64,000 nt of DNA from Methylibium rhizosphaerae (GCF_006386545.1 NZ_SWAR01000010.1:94026-158025); one strand, 5' to 3'; shown: positions 50,211 through 59,856, counted from the first letter of the stretch. Translations and numbers: made by a program. Notes: generated by a model not told the origin, from the letters alone.

Positions 50211-50654
50211 GTCGGCCCCTCGGCCGGCGAGTACGCCGGCCGATCCCCCGGGGAGATGCGGGCCGGCTTGGGAGCGGCCCGGCGCTCGGCCCGCTGGGAT
50301 GTCGGCCCCTCGTCCGGCGGGTACGCCGGCCGATCCCCCGGGGGGATGCGGGCCGGCTTGGGGGCGGCCCGGCGCTCGGCCCGCAGGGATGCCTGCCCCT
50401 CGTCCGACGGGTACGCCGGCCGATCCCCCGGGGGGATGCGGGCCGGCTTGGGGGCGGCCCGGCGCTCGGCCCGCAGGGATGCCTGCCCCTCGTCCGGCGA
50501 GTACGCCGGCCGATCCCCCGGGGGGATGCGGGCCGGCTTGGGAGCGGCCCGGCGCTCGGCCCGCAGGGATGCCTGCCCCTCGTCCGGCGAGTACGCCGGC
50601 CGATCCCCCGGGGGGATGCGGGCCGGCTTGGGAGCGGCCCGGCGCTCGGCCCGC
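50211..50654. repeat. Tandem array: five 90-bp units (last one about 84 bp)
   Basis: Units begin at 50211, 50301, 50391, 50481 and 50571. They differ at only a few positions (for example GTCGGC/GCCTGC after the unit start and GGAG/GGGG before CGGCCC). Each contains the palindrome-like ATCCCCCGGGGGGAT core and a GCCGGC...GCCGGC pair. As 90 is a multiple of 3 and no stop falls inside, several frames stay open, on the minus strand for example as RAERRAAPKPARIPPGDRPA per unit. There are no unique spacers. A 34-bp part of the unit occurs alone at 6779-6812. The array separates the frameshifted glycosyltransferase from fdtC. Confidence 0.93.
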
Positions 50655-50679
50655 GAGATCGAGGTCGAAACAGGGTGTC

Positions 50680-51610
50680 TCATGTGCGGTTGGCGAACTC
50701 GTAGGCGGACAGTATCTCGCCGGGAACCAGTTGCTTGAGGTCGTGCGTGTCCCAATAGGCTTCGAGCACATCCGTCTTGAGGTAGGGCATGCCTTGGCGT
50801 GCCAGATCGGCCCAGGTCCGGATGCTGTTCATGGGCCCGCTCGGGGAAGCGGTAGAGCGTCTCGGTGGTGCAGCCGGCACTCTTCATCCTGGCGGTGAAG
50901 TAGGCCTCGTACGCGAGGATGACGAGCTCTTTCGTGGGCAGGTTGGCAATGCGAGCCATGAAGGCAGGCAGCGCATCGCTCTGCAACGCGCGGCGCTGAG
51001 CCGCCAGGAAGTAGCTCTGCAGGTGGTGCCGCGGAAACCGGTTGTCGGTCAGACCCACCACATCGGCCTGGCTGGTGCGAATGCGTTCGAGCACCTGTGC
51101 AAGGCTGTCATGCGCGTTCGGTCCTACGATGCTGTCGTTGACCAGCAGCAGGCGAGAGCAGCCACTCAGTTGCTTCTCGTACATCACGTGCGCATGGGCC
51201 CAGCCTCCGAAGTCGAACCCGGAGTTCTCGCGCACGATCAATCCGCGCAGCCCTTCCACGAAGCTTGTGTCGAAAGCAAACTCTTCCGCCGGGAGCGGTG
51301 AGTTGACGATCAACAACACGCCCACGCCGTTGGCCTGCAGCGCGGCAATGTGTCGATGGACGTGACGCTTCAGGGCGGGCTGAGGTGCGTAGCTGACGAA
51401 CAGGCAGATTTCCGGGTCGAGATCATGGCCCGGTGCCTTGAGCACCTTCACCGCGGCGCGGCTGGCGATGCCCGCCCCCGTGAACAGCCCGAGCAGCTCT
51501 TCGTGGCGCAAACGCAGCTTCTCGATTTCGCGTCGCCTGACATACGGCAGCCGATCCTTGAGCCGGCGGCGCCAGGCCTTCCACCATGACACCGGCTGCG
51601 TCTGGCTCAT
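50680..51610 (-). pseudogene. RgpF-like (rhamnan synthesis F) glycosyltransferase, frameshifted near its 3' end
   Basis: From ATG 51610 the frame gives residues 1 to about 256 of an RgpF-type protein: EICLFVSYAPQPALKRHVHR, LLIVNSPLPAEEF, RENSGFDFGGWAHAHVMYEK, LLLVNDSIVGPN. Around 50840-50852, in a CCCC/GGG/CCC-rich stretch, the family-like C-terminus continues in a neighbouring frame (NSIRTWADLARQGMPYLKTD to YEFANRT, stop at 50680). Removing one base would restore a protein of about 310 residues. As written, the first frame runs on through the tandem array to 50207, overlapping the fdtC start. Either a real inactivating insertion or a sequencing error in a homopolymer. Confidence 0.75.
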
Positions 51611-52425
51611 AGGTACTCGACATCGGTCCATCGCGCATCGGCGCGATGCATGTGCATCACATAGCCGTGGGCCTTGCGCTCCGAGGCGACCCAGTCTCTT
51701 GCCGATCGCACCCGATCGCGCTTGAAACGCTTGCGCTCGAACCAGTTCAGGCCGAGCTTGCGATAGAAGTGCTGCCGGTCGCCAAGATCGTGCTGGCCCG
51801 TTTCGAGCTTGATGGCCTTTTGCGTGATGGAGCCGAAGTGGTGCAGCAGTGCGTCGCCTACGGTGCCGACGGGCACACCATTGCGCAGGCAACGGACGAG
51901 GAACTCCACGTCTTCGCGGCCTCCCAGTTGGCGGTCCGTGTCGGGAAATCCGACCGTCTCGAATACCTTGCGGCGCACCGCAAAGCACACCCCGTGAAAC
52001 CAGCCGCGGCGCAGCGTGCCCCGCATGGCCTGCCTGAATGCAGACTGATGCTGTGCGAAGTCGTAGTCCAGTGCACCTTCGGCCAGTGCAGGGCTCACCA
52101 CGTCGAGCCCGTGGCGTTCGGCGGCGGACAGCATGTCGTCCATGCCGTGGTCGCAGACGATCACGTCGTTGTTGAGCAGCACGGTCCACTCGTTGTCGCT
52201 GCGCAAGGCGCCTTGCGTCCAGGCTCCGCCGCAGCCCAGGTTGACCCGGTTGCGGATCGACGGGACATCCGGTCTCGACGCCAGCCACTGCGGGGTGTCG
52301 TCCGTGCTGCCGTTGTCGATCACGAGCAGGGACTGCGCCGGCGTGCCGCCTTGCAGCAGGCTCTCGACACACTGGCGCGTGTATGCGAGCTGGTTGAGCA
52401 CGGGGATGACAACGGTGTACGCCAT
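51607..52425 (-). CDS. Glycosyltransferase family 2
   Basis: 272 residues from ATG 52425 (MAYTVVIPVLNQLAYTRQCV). GT2 motifs are LLVIDNGSTDDTPQWL, the donor-site WTVLLNNDVIV and a catalytic-loop GGREDVEFLVRCL. Rhamnosyltransferase-like by overall pattern, but the donor is not certain. The stop overlaps the next glycosyltransferase start by ATGA. Cytosolic, acts at the membrane on the glycan precursor. Confidence 0.87.
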   Translation of the reverse strand: MAYTVVIPVLNQLAYTRQCVESLLQGGTPAQSLLVIDNGSTDDTPQWLASRPDVPSIRNRVNLGCGGAWTQGALRSDNEWTVLLNNDVIVCDHGMDDMLSAAERHGLDVVSPALAEGALDYDFAQHQSAFRQAMRGTLRRGWFHGVCFAVRRKVFETVGFPDTDRQLGGREDVEFLVRCLRNGVPVGTVGDALLHHFGSITQKAIKLETGQHDLGDRQHFYRKLGLNWFERKRFKRDRVRSARDWVASERKAHGYVMHMHRADARWTDVEYL

Positions 52426-52444
52426 GACGGTCTTTCGTGCGGAA

Positions 52445-54184
52445 TCAGGTGTTGAACTGCAGGGCATGCAGGCGTGCGAACAGCCCTCGTTGTGCCAGCA
52501 ACTGCGCATGGGTGCCTTGCTCGGCCACCCGGCCCTGGTCCAGCACGATCACCCGGTCGGCCGCTTCCACGGTCGACAGCCGGTGCGCGATGACGATCGA
52601 GGTGCGACCGGCCATCAGGCGCTCGAGGGCCGTCTGCACGAGCCGTTCGCTTTCGCTGTCGAGTGCGGAGGTGGCTTCGTCGAGGATGAGGATGGGCGCG
52701 TCCTTGTAGATGGCCCGGGCGATGGCCAGCCGCTGGCGCTGCCCGCCGGACAGCTGGCTGCCGTTGTGCCCGATCGGGCTGTCGATGCCCTGGGGCAGGC
52801 TGTCAACGAAGCCGCGCAGGTTCGCCCCTTCGAGCGCCGCGAGGACGCGTTCCCTGTCCATGGGGGCGCCCAGGCATACATTTGCAGCCACGCTGTCGTT
52901 GAACAGCACGACGTCCTGGCTCACCAACGCGAATTGGCGGCGCAGCGCTGCGAGGTCCCAGTCCGGCAGCGGCACGCCGTCCAGAAGGATCTCGCCTTCC
53001 GATGGGGTGATGAAGCGCGGCAGCAGGTTCACCAGCGTGGACTTGCCGGCGCCGGAGGGCCCGACCAGCGCGACCGTCTCTCCAACGTGGATGTGCAGGT
53101 CGATGCCCTGCAGAGCCGGCGCCTGGTCAGCCTTGTAGCGCAGGGTCACGTGCTTGAGCTGAAGCTCGCCGCGGGCGCGTTCGGGCGCGTGCGAGCCACC
53201 GGTCTCGACCGGCGTGGCTTCTATCAGGTCGATTCCGCGTTGCACGGCTGCCAAGCCGCGAGTCACAGGGCCGGCGACGTCCGTCAGATGTCGCAGCGGC
53301 GTGATGAGCATCAGCATCGCGGTGACGAACGCAACGAAACCGCCAACGGTGCCGCCTTCGGCGCTGTTTTGCCACAGGGCCGCGACGATCACTGCAGACA
53401 GCGCGCAGGCCGAGAGGAGCTGGGTGATCGGCGTGACGGTGGAGGCGGCGACGGTGGCTTTCAGCAGCAGCTGCCGCAGTGCGTTGCTGGCTCGCTGGAA
53501 TCGGCCGGCCTGCTGCCCTCCAGCACCGTGCAGTCGCACCAGCCGCCAAGCCAGGACGTTTTCTTCCACCACATAGGCGAGCTCGTCTGTCGCTGCCTGG
53601 CCTGCCACGGTGATGCGGTGCATCCGCCGGCTGAAGATCCGCATGGTCAAGGCCACGGCCGGAAAGAGCACGCCGATGAAGAGGGTCAGCTTCCAGTTCA
53701 GCCAGACCAGGTAGCCCAGCAGGGCAATTGCCGTGAAGCTGTCCTTGATGAGCGTCTGCACCGCATTGACCAGCATCGCCGAGCCGCCTTGCACCTCGTA
53801 CACGACCGAGTTGATGAGGCTGCTGGCCGACTGGCGGCTGAACAACGACGGCTGCGCGTCCAGCAGCCGGGCGAACATCGCATTGCGCATGCCCAGCGTT
53901 GCATGGTTGGCGGCCCATGCGAGCGCGTAGTTGACCAGGAAGCCAGAGACGCCGCGCACGAAGAAGAGGCCGACGATCGTGGCCGGCACCGCCCACAGCG
54001 GGATCGTGCCCTGGGTGAAGCCGCTGTCGAGCAACGGCTTCATCATCGACGCCATGGCCGGCTCCGTGGCGGCACCGACGGCTGCGCCCAGGACAGCGAC
54101 GACGAAGGCCCAGCGGGCACTTGAAAAGTACGGCCAGACGGTGCGCAGGAGATTCCGGAGGTTCTGATTGCTGGAGGCGGACAT
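52445..54184 (-). CDS. msbA: MsbA-like ABC exporter (lipid A/glycolipid flippase)
   Basis: 579 residues from the ATG at 54184. Six-helix membrane domain (about 20-320) followed by an ATPase domain: Walker A GPSGAGKST, Q-loop VSQDVVLFND, signature QLSGGQRQRLAIARA, Walker B ILILDEATSAL and H-loop IVIAHRL. Size and fused TMD-NBD form match MsbA, which flips lipid A-core. In this cluster it could also export the lipid-linked repeat unit. First gene of the minus-strand glycan operon and divergent from the plus-strand glycosyltransferase over 164 nt. Confidence 0.9.
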   Translation of the reverse strand: MSASSNQNLRNLLRTVWPYFSSARWAFVVAVLGAAVGAATEPAMASMMKPLLDSGFTQGTIPLWAVPATIVGLFFVRGVSGFLVNYALAWAANHATLGMRNAMFARLLDAQPSLFSRQSASSLINSVVYEVQGGSAMLVNAVQTLIKDSFTAIALLGYLVWLNWKLTLFIGVLFPAVALTMRIFSRRMHRITVAGQAATDELAYVVEENVLAWRLVRLHGAGGQQAGRFQRASNALRQLLLKATVAASTVTPITQLLSACALSAVIVAALWQNSAEGGTVGGFVAFVTAMLMLITPLRHLTDVAGPVTRGLAAVQRGIDLIEATPVETGGSHAPERARGELQLKHVTLRYKADQAPALQGIDLHIHVGETVALVGPSGAGKSTLVNLLPRFITPSEGEILLDGVPLPDWDLAALRRQFALVSQDVVLFNDSVAANVCLGAPMDRERVLAALEGANLRGFVDSLPQGIDSPIGHNGSQLSGGQRQRLAIARAIYKDAPILILDEATSALDSESERLVQTALERLMAGRTSIVIAHRLSTVEAADRVIVLDQGRVAEQGTHAQLLAQRGLFARLHALQFNT

Positions 54185-54348
54185 GCTGGCTCGGATCACT
54201 GACCACCGCTTTCTGGTGGGTTGCAGCCGGGGCGGCTTCATGGTCCCCGACCCTGGGCCGGGACCGCGAATTATGCGCGGCGCCGCCAGGGCCACGGAGC
54301 TGCCGCCAGAGCTGCCTACAATTCGCGCTTCGCCCCAAGAACGGTTCA

Positions 54349-55152
54349 ATGTCTCTGTCGGTCATCGTCATCACCAAGAACGAAGCAGCAAGCATCGAGG
54401 CTTGCCTTGCCTCGGTGCCCTTCGCGAGCGAGTGGATCGTGGTCGATTCGGGCAGCACCGACGACACGCGCGACATCGCGCGGCGGCTTGGCGCCCGGGT
54501 GGTCGAGACGGCCGACTGGCCGGGATTCGGGCCGCAGAAGAACCGTGCGCTGGCCGAGGCTCGCGGCGACTGGGTGCTCAGCCTGGACGCCGACGAGCAG
54601 GTGAGCCCCCGGCTGGCCGAGCAGATCCGTGCCGTGGTGCAGGGCGGCGAGGAGCGCGGGGCGGTGGCCTACACCCTGTCGCGCCTGTCGTCCTTCTGCG
54701 GCCAGTGGATGCGCCACGGCGACTGGTATCCGGACCACGTGCTGCGACTGTTCCGGCGCGGCCAGGCGCAGTTCAGCAACGACCTCGTGCACGAGTCTGT
54801 CCAGTGCTCGGGCAAGGTCGGGCACCTCGACGGCCACTTGCTGCACGACAGCATGCCGAGCCTCGAGGAATGCCTCGACAAGATGAACCGCTACACCAGC
54901 GGCCGGGCGCGCGACCAGCGGCGTGCGGGCAAGCGCGGCGGCCTGGGCACGGCCATCGGCCACGGGCTGTGGGCATTCGTCCGGTCGTATTTCGTGCGTG
55001 GCGGGCTGCTGGACGGCCGCATGGGTTTCATCGTGGCGTTCAGCATCGCCGAGGGCACTTACTACCGTTACCTCAAGTTGTGGATGCTGGAGCGGGGACT
55101 TGGGTCACCATCAGCGCAAGTCGTCAACAAGAAGGGTCTGCATGCAGAGTGA
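54349..55152 (+). CDS. Family 2 glycosyltransferase, LPS core (WaaE/KdtX-like)
   Basis: 267 residues from ATG 54349. Motifs: [57 protein letters not shown] with the metal-binding DADE, then [19 protein letters not shown] and [20 protein letters not shown]. This pattern is that of WaaE/KdtX beta-1,4-glucosyltransferases acting on LPS heptose I. The end overlaps the tolB start by 11 nt. Confidence 0.87.
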   Translation: MSLSVIVITKNEAASIEACLASVPFASEWIVVDSGSTDDTRDIARRLGARVVETADWPGFGPQKNRALAEARGDWVLSLDADEQVSPRLAEQIRAVVQGGEERGAVAYTLSRLSSFCGQWMRHGDWYPDHVLRLFRRGQAQFSNDLVHESVQCSGKVGHLDGHLLHDSMPSLEECLDKMNRYTSGRARDQRRAGKRGGLGTAIGHGLWAFVRSYFVRGGLLDGRMGFIVAFSIAEGTYYRYLKLWMLERGLGSPSAQVVNKKGLHAE

Positions 55153-56455
55153 TCATCAGCATCGGCGTGGTGCCTGGTCGCGTCGTTCGTTTCTCGTCAA
55201 GCCTTCCGTCGCGGCCCTGGGAGCCGCCTGGGCGGGTAGTGCGCTGGCGCAGTTCAGGGTCGAGATCTCGGGGGTGGGGGCGACGCAGCTGCCCATCGGC
55301 ATCGTGCGCTTTCGCGACGAGCAGAAGGGACCGCAGCCGGTGTCGGCCATCGTGCGGGCCGACCTCGAACGCAGCGGCCTGTTCCGCAACCTCGACACCA
55401 ATGGCATCGCGCTGGACGAAAACGCAAAGCCGGTGATGGGCGACTGGCGCGCCAAGGGCGCCGACGCGCTGCTGGCGGGGTCCGTGATGCGCCTGGCCGA
55501 TGGCCGCTTCGACGTGCGCTACACGCTGTGGGACGTGGTGAAGGGCACCAACATCGGCGGCGGTGCCCTGGCGGTGCCGGTTGCCGACCTGCGGCTGGCG
55601 GCGCACCGCGTGGCCGACGACGTCTATGAAAAGCTCACCGGCGAGAAGGGGGTGTTCTCCACCCGCATCGCCTACGTCAGCAAGATCGGCAGCCGCCACA
55701 CGCTGTGGATCGCAGACGCCGACGGCGAAGGCGCGCAGTCGGCGCTGGCGAGCCCCGAGCCGATCATCTCGCCGGCCTGGTCGCCCAACGGCAAGGAGCT
55801 CGCCTACGTCTCCTTCGAAAGCCGCAAGGCGGTGGTCTACGTGCAGGACGTGGCCAGCGGCGCCCGCCGCGCGGTGGCCAACTTCCGCGGCACCAACAGC
55901 GCGCCGGCCTGGTCGCCCGACGGGCAGCAGCTGGCTGCGACGCTGAGCCGCGACGGCATCTCCCAGCTCTACGTGATGAGCCGCACCGGCGACAATGTGC
56001 GCCGGCTCACGTCCAGCAACGCCATCGACACCGAAGCTGCATGGTCTGCCGATGGCCGCTCGATCTACTTCGTGAGCGACCGGGGCGGCAGCCCGCAGAT
56101 CTATCGCATGAGCGCCACGGGCGGCTCGCCGGACCGGATCACGTTTGCAGGCAGTTACAACATCAGCCCGGCGCTGAGCCCCGACGGGCGTTCCATGGCG
56201 TTCATCTCGAGGGTGAACGGCGCGTTCCGGCTGCATGTGATGGACCTCGCCAGCGGAACCGTAACGGCACTGACTGACACAAATGACGACGAAAGTCCGA
56301 GCTTCGCGCCCAATGGCCGGCTCATCATCTACGCGACCCGCCTGCAGGGTCGCGACGTTCTGATGACCACCACCGTGGACGGCAAGATCAAGGCGCTTCT
56401 GCCTGCCCCGCAGGCAGACATGAGAGAACCCGTTTGGGGCCCGTTTGGGCGTTGA
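55142..56455 (+). CDS. tolB: TolB, periplasmic beta-propeller of the Tol-Pal system
   Basis: 437 residues, ATG with AAGGG 5 nt upstream. The leader [20 protein letters not shown] is Tat-like with an Arg pair. Residues 35-150 are the N-terminal TolB domain, then five to six beta-propeller blades marked by [64 protein letters not shown] and [16 protein letters not shown]. Binds Pal and links it to TolA in outer-membrane invagination. pal and cpoB follow, but tolQ, tolR and tolA are not upstream in this window. Confidence 0.95.
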   Translation: MQSDHQHRRGAWSRRSFLVKPSVAALGAAWAGSALAQFRVEISGVGATQLPIGIVRFRDEQKGPQPVSAIVRADLERSGLFRNLDTNGIALDENAKPVMGDWRAKGADALLAGSVMRLADGRFDVRYTLWDVVKGTNIGGGALAVPVADLRLAAHRVADDVYEKLTGEKGVFSTRIAYVSKIGSRHTLWIADADGEGAQSALASPEPIISPAWSPNGKELAYVSFESRKAVVYVQDVASGARRAVANFRGTNSAPAWSPDGQQLAATLSRDGISQLYVMSRTGDNVRRLTSSNAIDTEAAWSADGRSIYFVSDRGGSPQIYRMSATGGSPDRITFAGSYNISPALSPDGRSMAFISRVNGAFRLHVMDLASGTVTALTDTNDDESPSFAPNGRLIIYATRLQGRDVLMTTTVDGKIKALLPAPQADMREPVWGPFGR

Positions 56456-56504
56456 CTAGAGTGCCGCACAGGCACGTTTCGCAATGAGTAGAAGGAGAGA
56501 AATC

Positions 56505-57035
56505 ATGACCGCAATTCGAAGCCTGGCGCCGTTGGCGGCGCTGCTGGTGCTGGCTGGCTGCGCCTCGAGCGTGAAACTCGACGAGACCCCCGTGGAATCT
56601 CGCACTGCCACGTCCACCACAGCCCCGGGTGCCGGCGCGACGAGCGGCCAGACGAACCAGTCGCAGGTCGCCCGTGTCGACCTGGGCCGGCAGGACAATG
56701 CCGCTGCCGTGGGGCGCGTGGTGTATTTCGACTTCGACAGCTTTGTCGTGAAGGACGAGTTCCGCCCGGTGGTCGAAGGCAACGCCAAGACGCTCACCTC
56801 CGATCGCAAGAAGCGCGTCATGGTCGAAGGCCATACCGACGAGCGCGGCGGTCGCGAGTACAACCTCGCGCTCGGCCAGAAGCGTGCCGAAGCGGTGGTG
56901 AAGTCGCTCACGCTGCTTGGCGTGCAGGACGGGCAGGTCGAGGCCGTGAGCTACGGCGAAGAGCGTCCGGCCGCTTCCGGCAGCGACGAATCGTCGTGGG
57001 CGAAGAACCGCCGCGCCGAACTGAAGGACCGCTGA
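56505..57035 (+). CDS. pal: Peptidoglycan-associated lipoprotein Pal
   Basis: 176 residues, ATG with GAAGGAGAG upstream. Lipobox LAGC (about Cys20). Thr/Ser/Gly-rich linker to about 60, then an OmpA-type domain with VVYFDFDSFVVKDEFRP, VMVEGHTDERGGREYNLALG and the closing SWAKNRRAELKD. Anchors the outer membrane to the cell wall and binds TolB. The cpoB start is 2 nt beyond its stop. Confidence 0.97.
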   Translation: MTAIRSLAPLAALLVLAGCASSVKLDETPVESRTATSTTAPGAGATSGQTNQSQVARVDLGRQDNAAAVGRVVYFDFDSFVVKDEFRPVVEGNAKTLTSDRKKRVMVEGHTDERGGREYNLALGQKRAEAVVKSLTLLGVQDGQVEAVSYGEERPAASGSDESSWAKNRRAELKDR

Positions 57036-57037
57036 TC

Positions 57038-57820
57038 GTGAGCGCGGCAATGTTGTTGCGTGGCCTGCGCGGCATCGCGATCGCGTCTGCCGCGGCTCTG
57101 ATGCTGCCCGCCGCACAGGCGGGCCTGTTCGATGACGAAGAGGCCAGGCGCGCCATCCTCGACCTGCGCAAGCAGATCGATCAGGGCAACGAGCAGAGCC
57201 GGGCCCGCCAGGCCGAGCTGGCCGAGCAGCTCAGCCAGCTGCGCCGCAGCCTGCTCGACCTGAACGCGCAGCTCGAGCAGACCCGCGCCGAGATGGCCAA
57301 GCTGCGCGGGCAGGACGAACAGCTCGCCCGCGACGTGGCCGAGCTGCAGCGCCGGCAGAACGACCTGCAGCAAGGCCTCGACGACCGTGTGCGCAAACTC
57401 GAGCCGCAGAAGGTCTCGGTGGACGGCAAGGAGTTCCTGGCCGACCCCGAGGAGAAGCGCCAGTACGACGAGGCCATCGCGGTGCTGCGCAAGGGCGACT
57501 TTGCCGGCGCGGCCGCGTCGCTGGCCGCCTTCACCCGCCGGTACCCGGCCAGCGGGTTCAACGACTCGGCGCTGTTCTGGCTGGGCAATGCCCAGTACGG
57601 CCGGCGCGAGTACAAGGAAGCGATCAATGCATTTCGCTCGATGGTGCAGACGTCTCCCGACCATCCGCGTGCACCGGAGGCTTTGCTCTCCATCGCCAAC
57701 TGCCAGGTCGAGCTGAAGGACCCCAAGACCGCCCGCAAGACGCTCGACGAGCTCCTCAAGGCCTACCCGAAGTCCGAAGCCGCGCAAGCAGGCCGCGAGC
57801 GGCTGGCCTCGCTGAAGTAG
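57038..57820 (+). CDS. cpoB: CpoB (YbgF), Tol-Pal-associated TPR protein
   Basis: 260 residues from GTG 57038 (GAAGGA upstream); an ATG at 57050 is an alternative. Signal peptide ending AAQAG. A coiled coil (about 25-115, DLRKQIDQGNEQSRARQAEL onwards) trimerises the protein. Three tetratricopeptide-like repeats follow (YDEAIAVLRKGDFAGAAASL, NDSALFWLGNAQYGRREYKE, ALLSIANCQVELKDPKTARK). Coordinates septal peptidoglycan synthesis with outer-membrane constriction. Confidence 0.95.
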   Translation: MSAAMLLRGLRGIAIASAAALMLPAAQAGLFDDEEARRAILDLRKQIDQGNEQSRARQAELAEQLSQLRRSLLDLNAQLEQTRAEMAKLRGQDEQLARDVAELQRRQNDLQQGLDDRVRKLEPQKVSVDGKEFLADPEEKRQYDEAIAVLRKGDFAGAAASLAAFTRRYPASGFNDSALFWLGNAQYGRREYKEAINAFRSMVQTSPDHPRAPEALLSIANCQVELKDPKTARKTLDELLKAYPKSEAAQAGRERLASLK

Positions 57821-57868
57821 TTGCCTGCGTCGCGGGCTCGCGCGGCACGGCCTGCCTAGAATTCGGGC

Positions 57869-58987
57869 ATGCCGGACGCAGCCCCTCTCGCTGATATCGC
57901 GGCCCAGGTTCTCTGGGCCGCTTTTGCCTTGGCCGTGGTATTTGGCGCAGTGGCCCAGCGCACGCATTTCTGCACCATGGGGGCGGTGGCCGACATCGTG
58001 ACCATGGGCGACTGGACCCGCATGCGCATGTGGGTGCTGGCCATGGGCGTGGCCATCATCGGATTCAACGCCATGGTGGGGCTCGGCTGGGTCGACGCCG
58101 GCAAGAGCCTCTACGGCGGCCCGCGCTGGATCTGGCTCTCGGCGCTGGTGGGCGGTGCGATGTTCGGCTTCGGCATGGTGCTGGGCTCCGGCTGCGGCAG
58201 CAAGACGCTGGTGCGCATCGGCGGCGGCAACCTCAAGTCGCTCGTCGTGTTCGTCGTGCTCGGCGTGTCGGCCTGGGCCACGCTGAAGGGCGTGACCGCG
58301 GTGCTGCGCGTGGCCACGGTGGACACGGTGGCGGTGACCTTGCCGGCCTCGCAGGACCTGCCGTCGCTTCTCGCGCCGGTGCTCGGGCAGGGCAGGCAGA
58401 CCCTGGCCTGGATGCTGGGGTTGGCGGTGGGCGGCCTTTGCGTCGCCTGGGCGCTGCTGCCGCAAAGTGCTCGCTCGTTCGACAACCTGCTCGGCGGGCT
58501 CGGCATCGGCCTCGTGATCGTGGGCGCCTGGTGGGTGTCCGGGCGCCTGGGCTACGTGGCCGAGGACCCGGACACGCTGCAGGAAGCCTTCCTGGCCACC
58601 AACTCGCAGCGCATGGAGTCGTTCAGCTTCGTGGCACCCATGGCCTACACCATCGACTGGTGGGTGTTCTTCAGCGACAAGAGCAAGGCGCTCACCATCG
58701 GCATCGTGTCCACCGCGGGTGTGGTCGTGGGTTCCGCCGTCGCGGCACTGGCGGCGGGCAGCTTCCGCTGGGAAGGCTTCCGCGATGCGGAGGACACCGC
58801 GATGCATCTGGCGGGGGCGGCGCTCATGGGCATCGGCGGCGTGACCGCCATGGGCTGCACGATCGGCCAGGGGATCTCCGGTGTCTCCACGCTCGGTCTT
58901 TCCAGTTTCACAGCACTGGCGGGCATTCTCGTGGGGGCAGTCGCGGCGCTGAAGCTTCAGACCTGGCGACTGCTGCGCGCCGCATGA
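57869..58987 (+). CDS. YeeE/YedE-family sulfur (thiosulfate-type) transporter
   Basis: 372 residues with about nine membrane helices in two half-repeats. The Cys residues of thiosulfate-transporting YeeE are present in FCTMG near the start, GSGCGSKTL in the middle and MGCTIGQG in the second half. Imports thiosulfate or a related sulfur compound across the inner membrane. Its start is 48 nt after cpoB; a TAGAAT box at 57857 lies just upstream but has no good -35 partner. 7 nt separate it from tcdA. Confidence 0.88.
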   Translation: MPDAAPLADIAAQVLWAAFALAVVFGAVAQRTHFCTMGAVADIVTMGDWTRMRMWVLAMGVAIIGFNAMVGLGWVDAGKSLYGGPRWIWLSALVGGAMFGFGMVLGSGCGSKTLVRIGGGNLKSLVVFVVLGVSAWATLKGVTAVLRVATVDTVAVTLPASQDLPSLLAPVLGQGRQTLAWMLGLAVGGLCVAWALLPQSARSFDNLLGGLGIGLVIVGAWWVSGRLGYVAEDPDTLQEAFLATNSQRMESFSFVAPMAYTIDWWVFFSDKSKALTIGIVSTAGVVVGSAVAALAAGSFRWEGFRDAEDTAMHLAGAALMGIGGVTAMGCTIGQGISGVSTLGLSSFTALAGILVGAVAALKLQTWRLLRAA

Positions 58988-58994
58988 CAAACGC

Positions 58995-59843
58995 ATGAGC
59001 ACACTTTCCGAACAACCAGCCAACCCTGCCGTTCTGGAGGCAGACCTCGAGCGACGCTTCGGCGGGCTGAGACGCCTCTACGGTGACGCCGGCTATCGAG
59101 CTCTGCGCGGGGCCCGCGTCGCGGTGGTGGGCGTGGGCGGGGTCGGGTCCTGGGCCGTCGAGGCACTGGCCCGCAGCGGCGTGGCCGGGCTGACGCTCAT
59201 CGACCTCGACCACATTGCCGAGTCGAACATCAACCGTCAGGTCCATGCGCTGGACAGCACCCTGGGCCAAGCCAAGGTGCTGGCGCTCAAGGAGCGCATC
59301 GCGCAGATCCACCCCGGCTGCGAGGTGGCTGCGGTGGACGAGTTCGCCACGGAGGAGAACGCCGCCTTGCTGCTCGGCGGTGGCGCACTGGACGGCGTGC
59401 TCGAGTGCTGCGACCAGGTGAGGGCCAAGGCGGCCATCGCAGCCTGGTGCCTGCAGCATGCCGTACCGCTGGTGGCGGTGGGCGCGGCCGGCGGCAAGCG
59501 TTCGGCTCATGCGGTCGAGGTGGCCGACCTCGCCGAAACCACGCATGACCCGTTGCTGGCGTCGGTGCGCCAGCGCCTGCGGCAAAAGCATGGCGCAGCG
59601 CGCAAGGGTCCGATCGGCGTGCGCTGCGTGTTCTCGCGCGAGCCGGTGATGCGGCCCGTGACCGACAGCGGCGAGAGCTGCGACATCGACAGCAGCCTCA
59701 ACTGCCACGGCTATGGATCGTCGGTGGCGGTGACGGCGGTGTTCGGGCTCACCGCTGCCGGCGACATGCTGAACACCCTCGCATCGCGAAAGGCGGCAGA
59801 CTCGCCCGTGGTGCTTGATCCGGTTGCGAAAGCCTGGCTATAA
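58995..59843 (+). CDS. tcdA: tRNA threonylcarbamoyladenosine dehydratase
   Basis: 282 residues, E1-like/ThiF fold. Nucleotide site VVGVGGVGSWAVEAL, the LIDLDHIAESNINRQ loop with the Arg of E1 enzymes, and the late GSSVAVTAVFGLTAAGD. The conserved Cys loop ESCDIDSSLNCHGYG is present. Makes the cyclic form of t6A37 in tRNAs. The tRNA-Lys promoter lies within its last codons; its stop codon is part of that -10 box. Functional company is fitting, since both tRNA-Lys downstream carry A37 after a UUU or CUU anticodon. Confidence 0.95.
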   Translation: MSTLSEQPANPAVLEADLERRFGGLRRLYGDAGYRALRGARVAVVGVGGVGSWAVEALARSGVAGLTLIDLDHIAESNINRQVHALDSTLGQAKVLALKERIAQIHPGCEVAAVDEFATEENAALLLGGGALDGVLECCDQVRAKAAIAAWCLQHAVPLVAVGAAGGKRSAHAVEVADLAETTHDPLLASVRQRLRQKHGAARKGPIGVRCVFSREPVMRPVTDSGESCDIDSSLNCHGYGSSVAVTAVFGLTAAGDMLNTLASRKAADSPVVLDPVAKAWL

Positions 59844-59844
59844 T
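59815..59844 (+). promoter_or_regulatory. Promoter of the tRNA-Lys pair
   Basis: TTGATC (59815-59820), 18-nt spacer, perfect TATAAT (59839-59844). It overlaps the end of tcdA and gives a start at about 59851, six bases before the first tRNA. Hence the tRNAs are transcribed separately from tcdA. Confidence 0.75.
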
Positions 59845-59856
59845 GTTAGGCTTCGC

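Noticed and set aside
50211..50654. Possible CRISPR array
   Set aside because: Units are 90 bp and contiguous without unique spacers, and no cas genes are present.
50207..51610. A natural 460-residue glycosyltransferase with five 30-residue repeats at the C-terminus
   Set aside because: The native family C-terminus is visible in the adjacent frame and stops before the array, so the repeat tail is more likely a result of a frameshift. Kept as a finding only.
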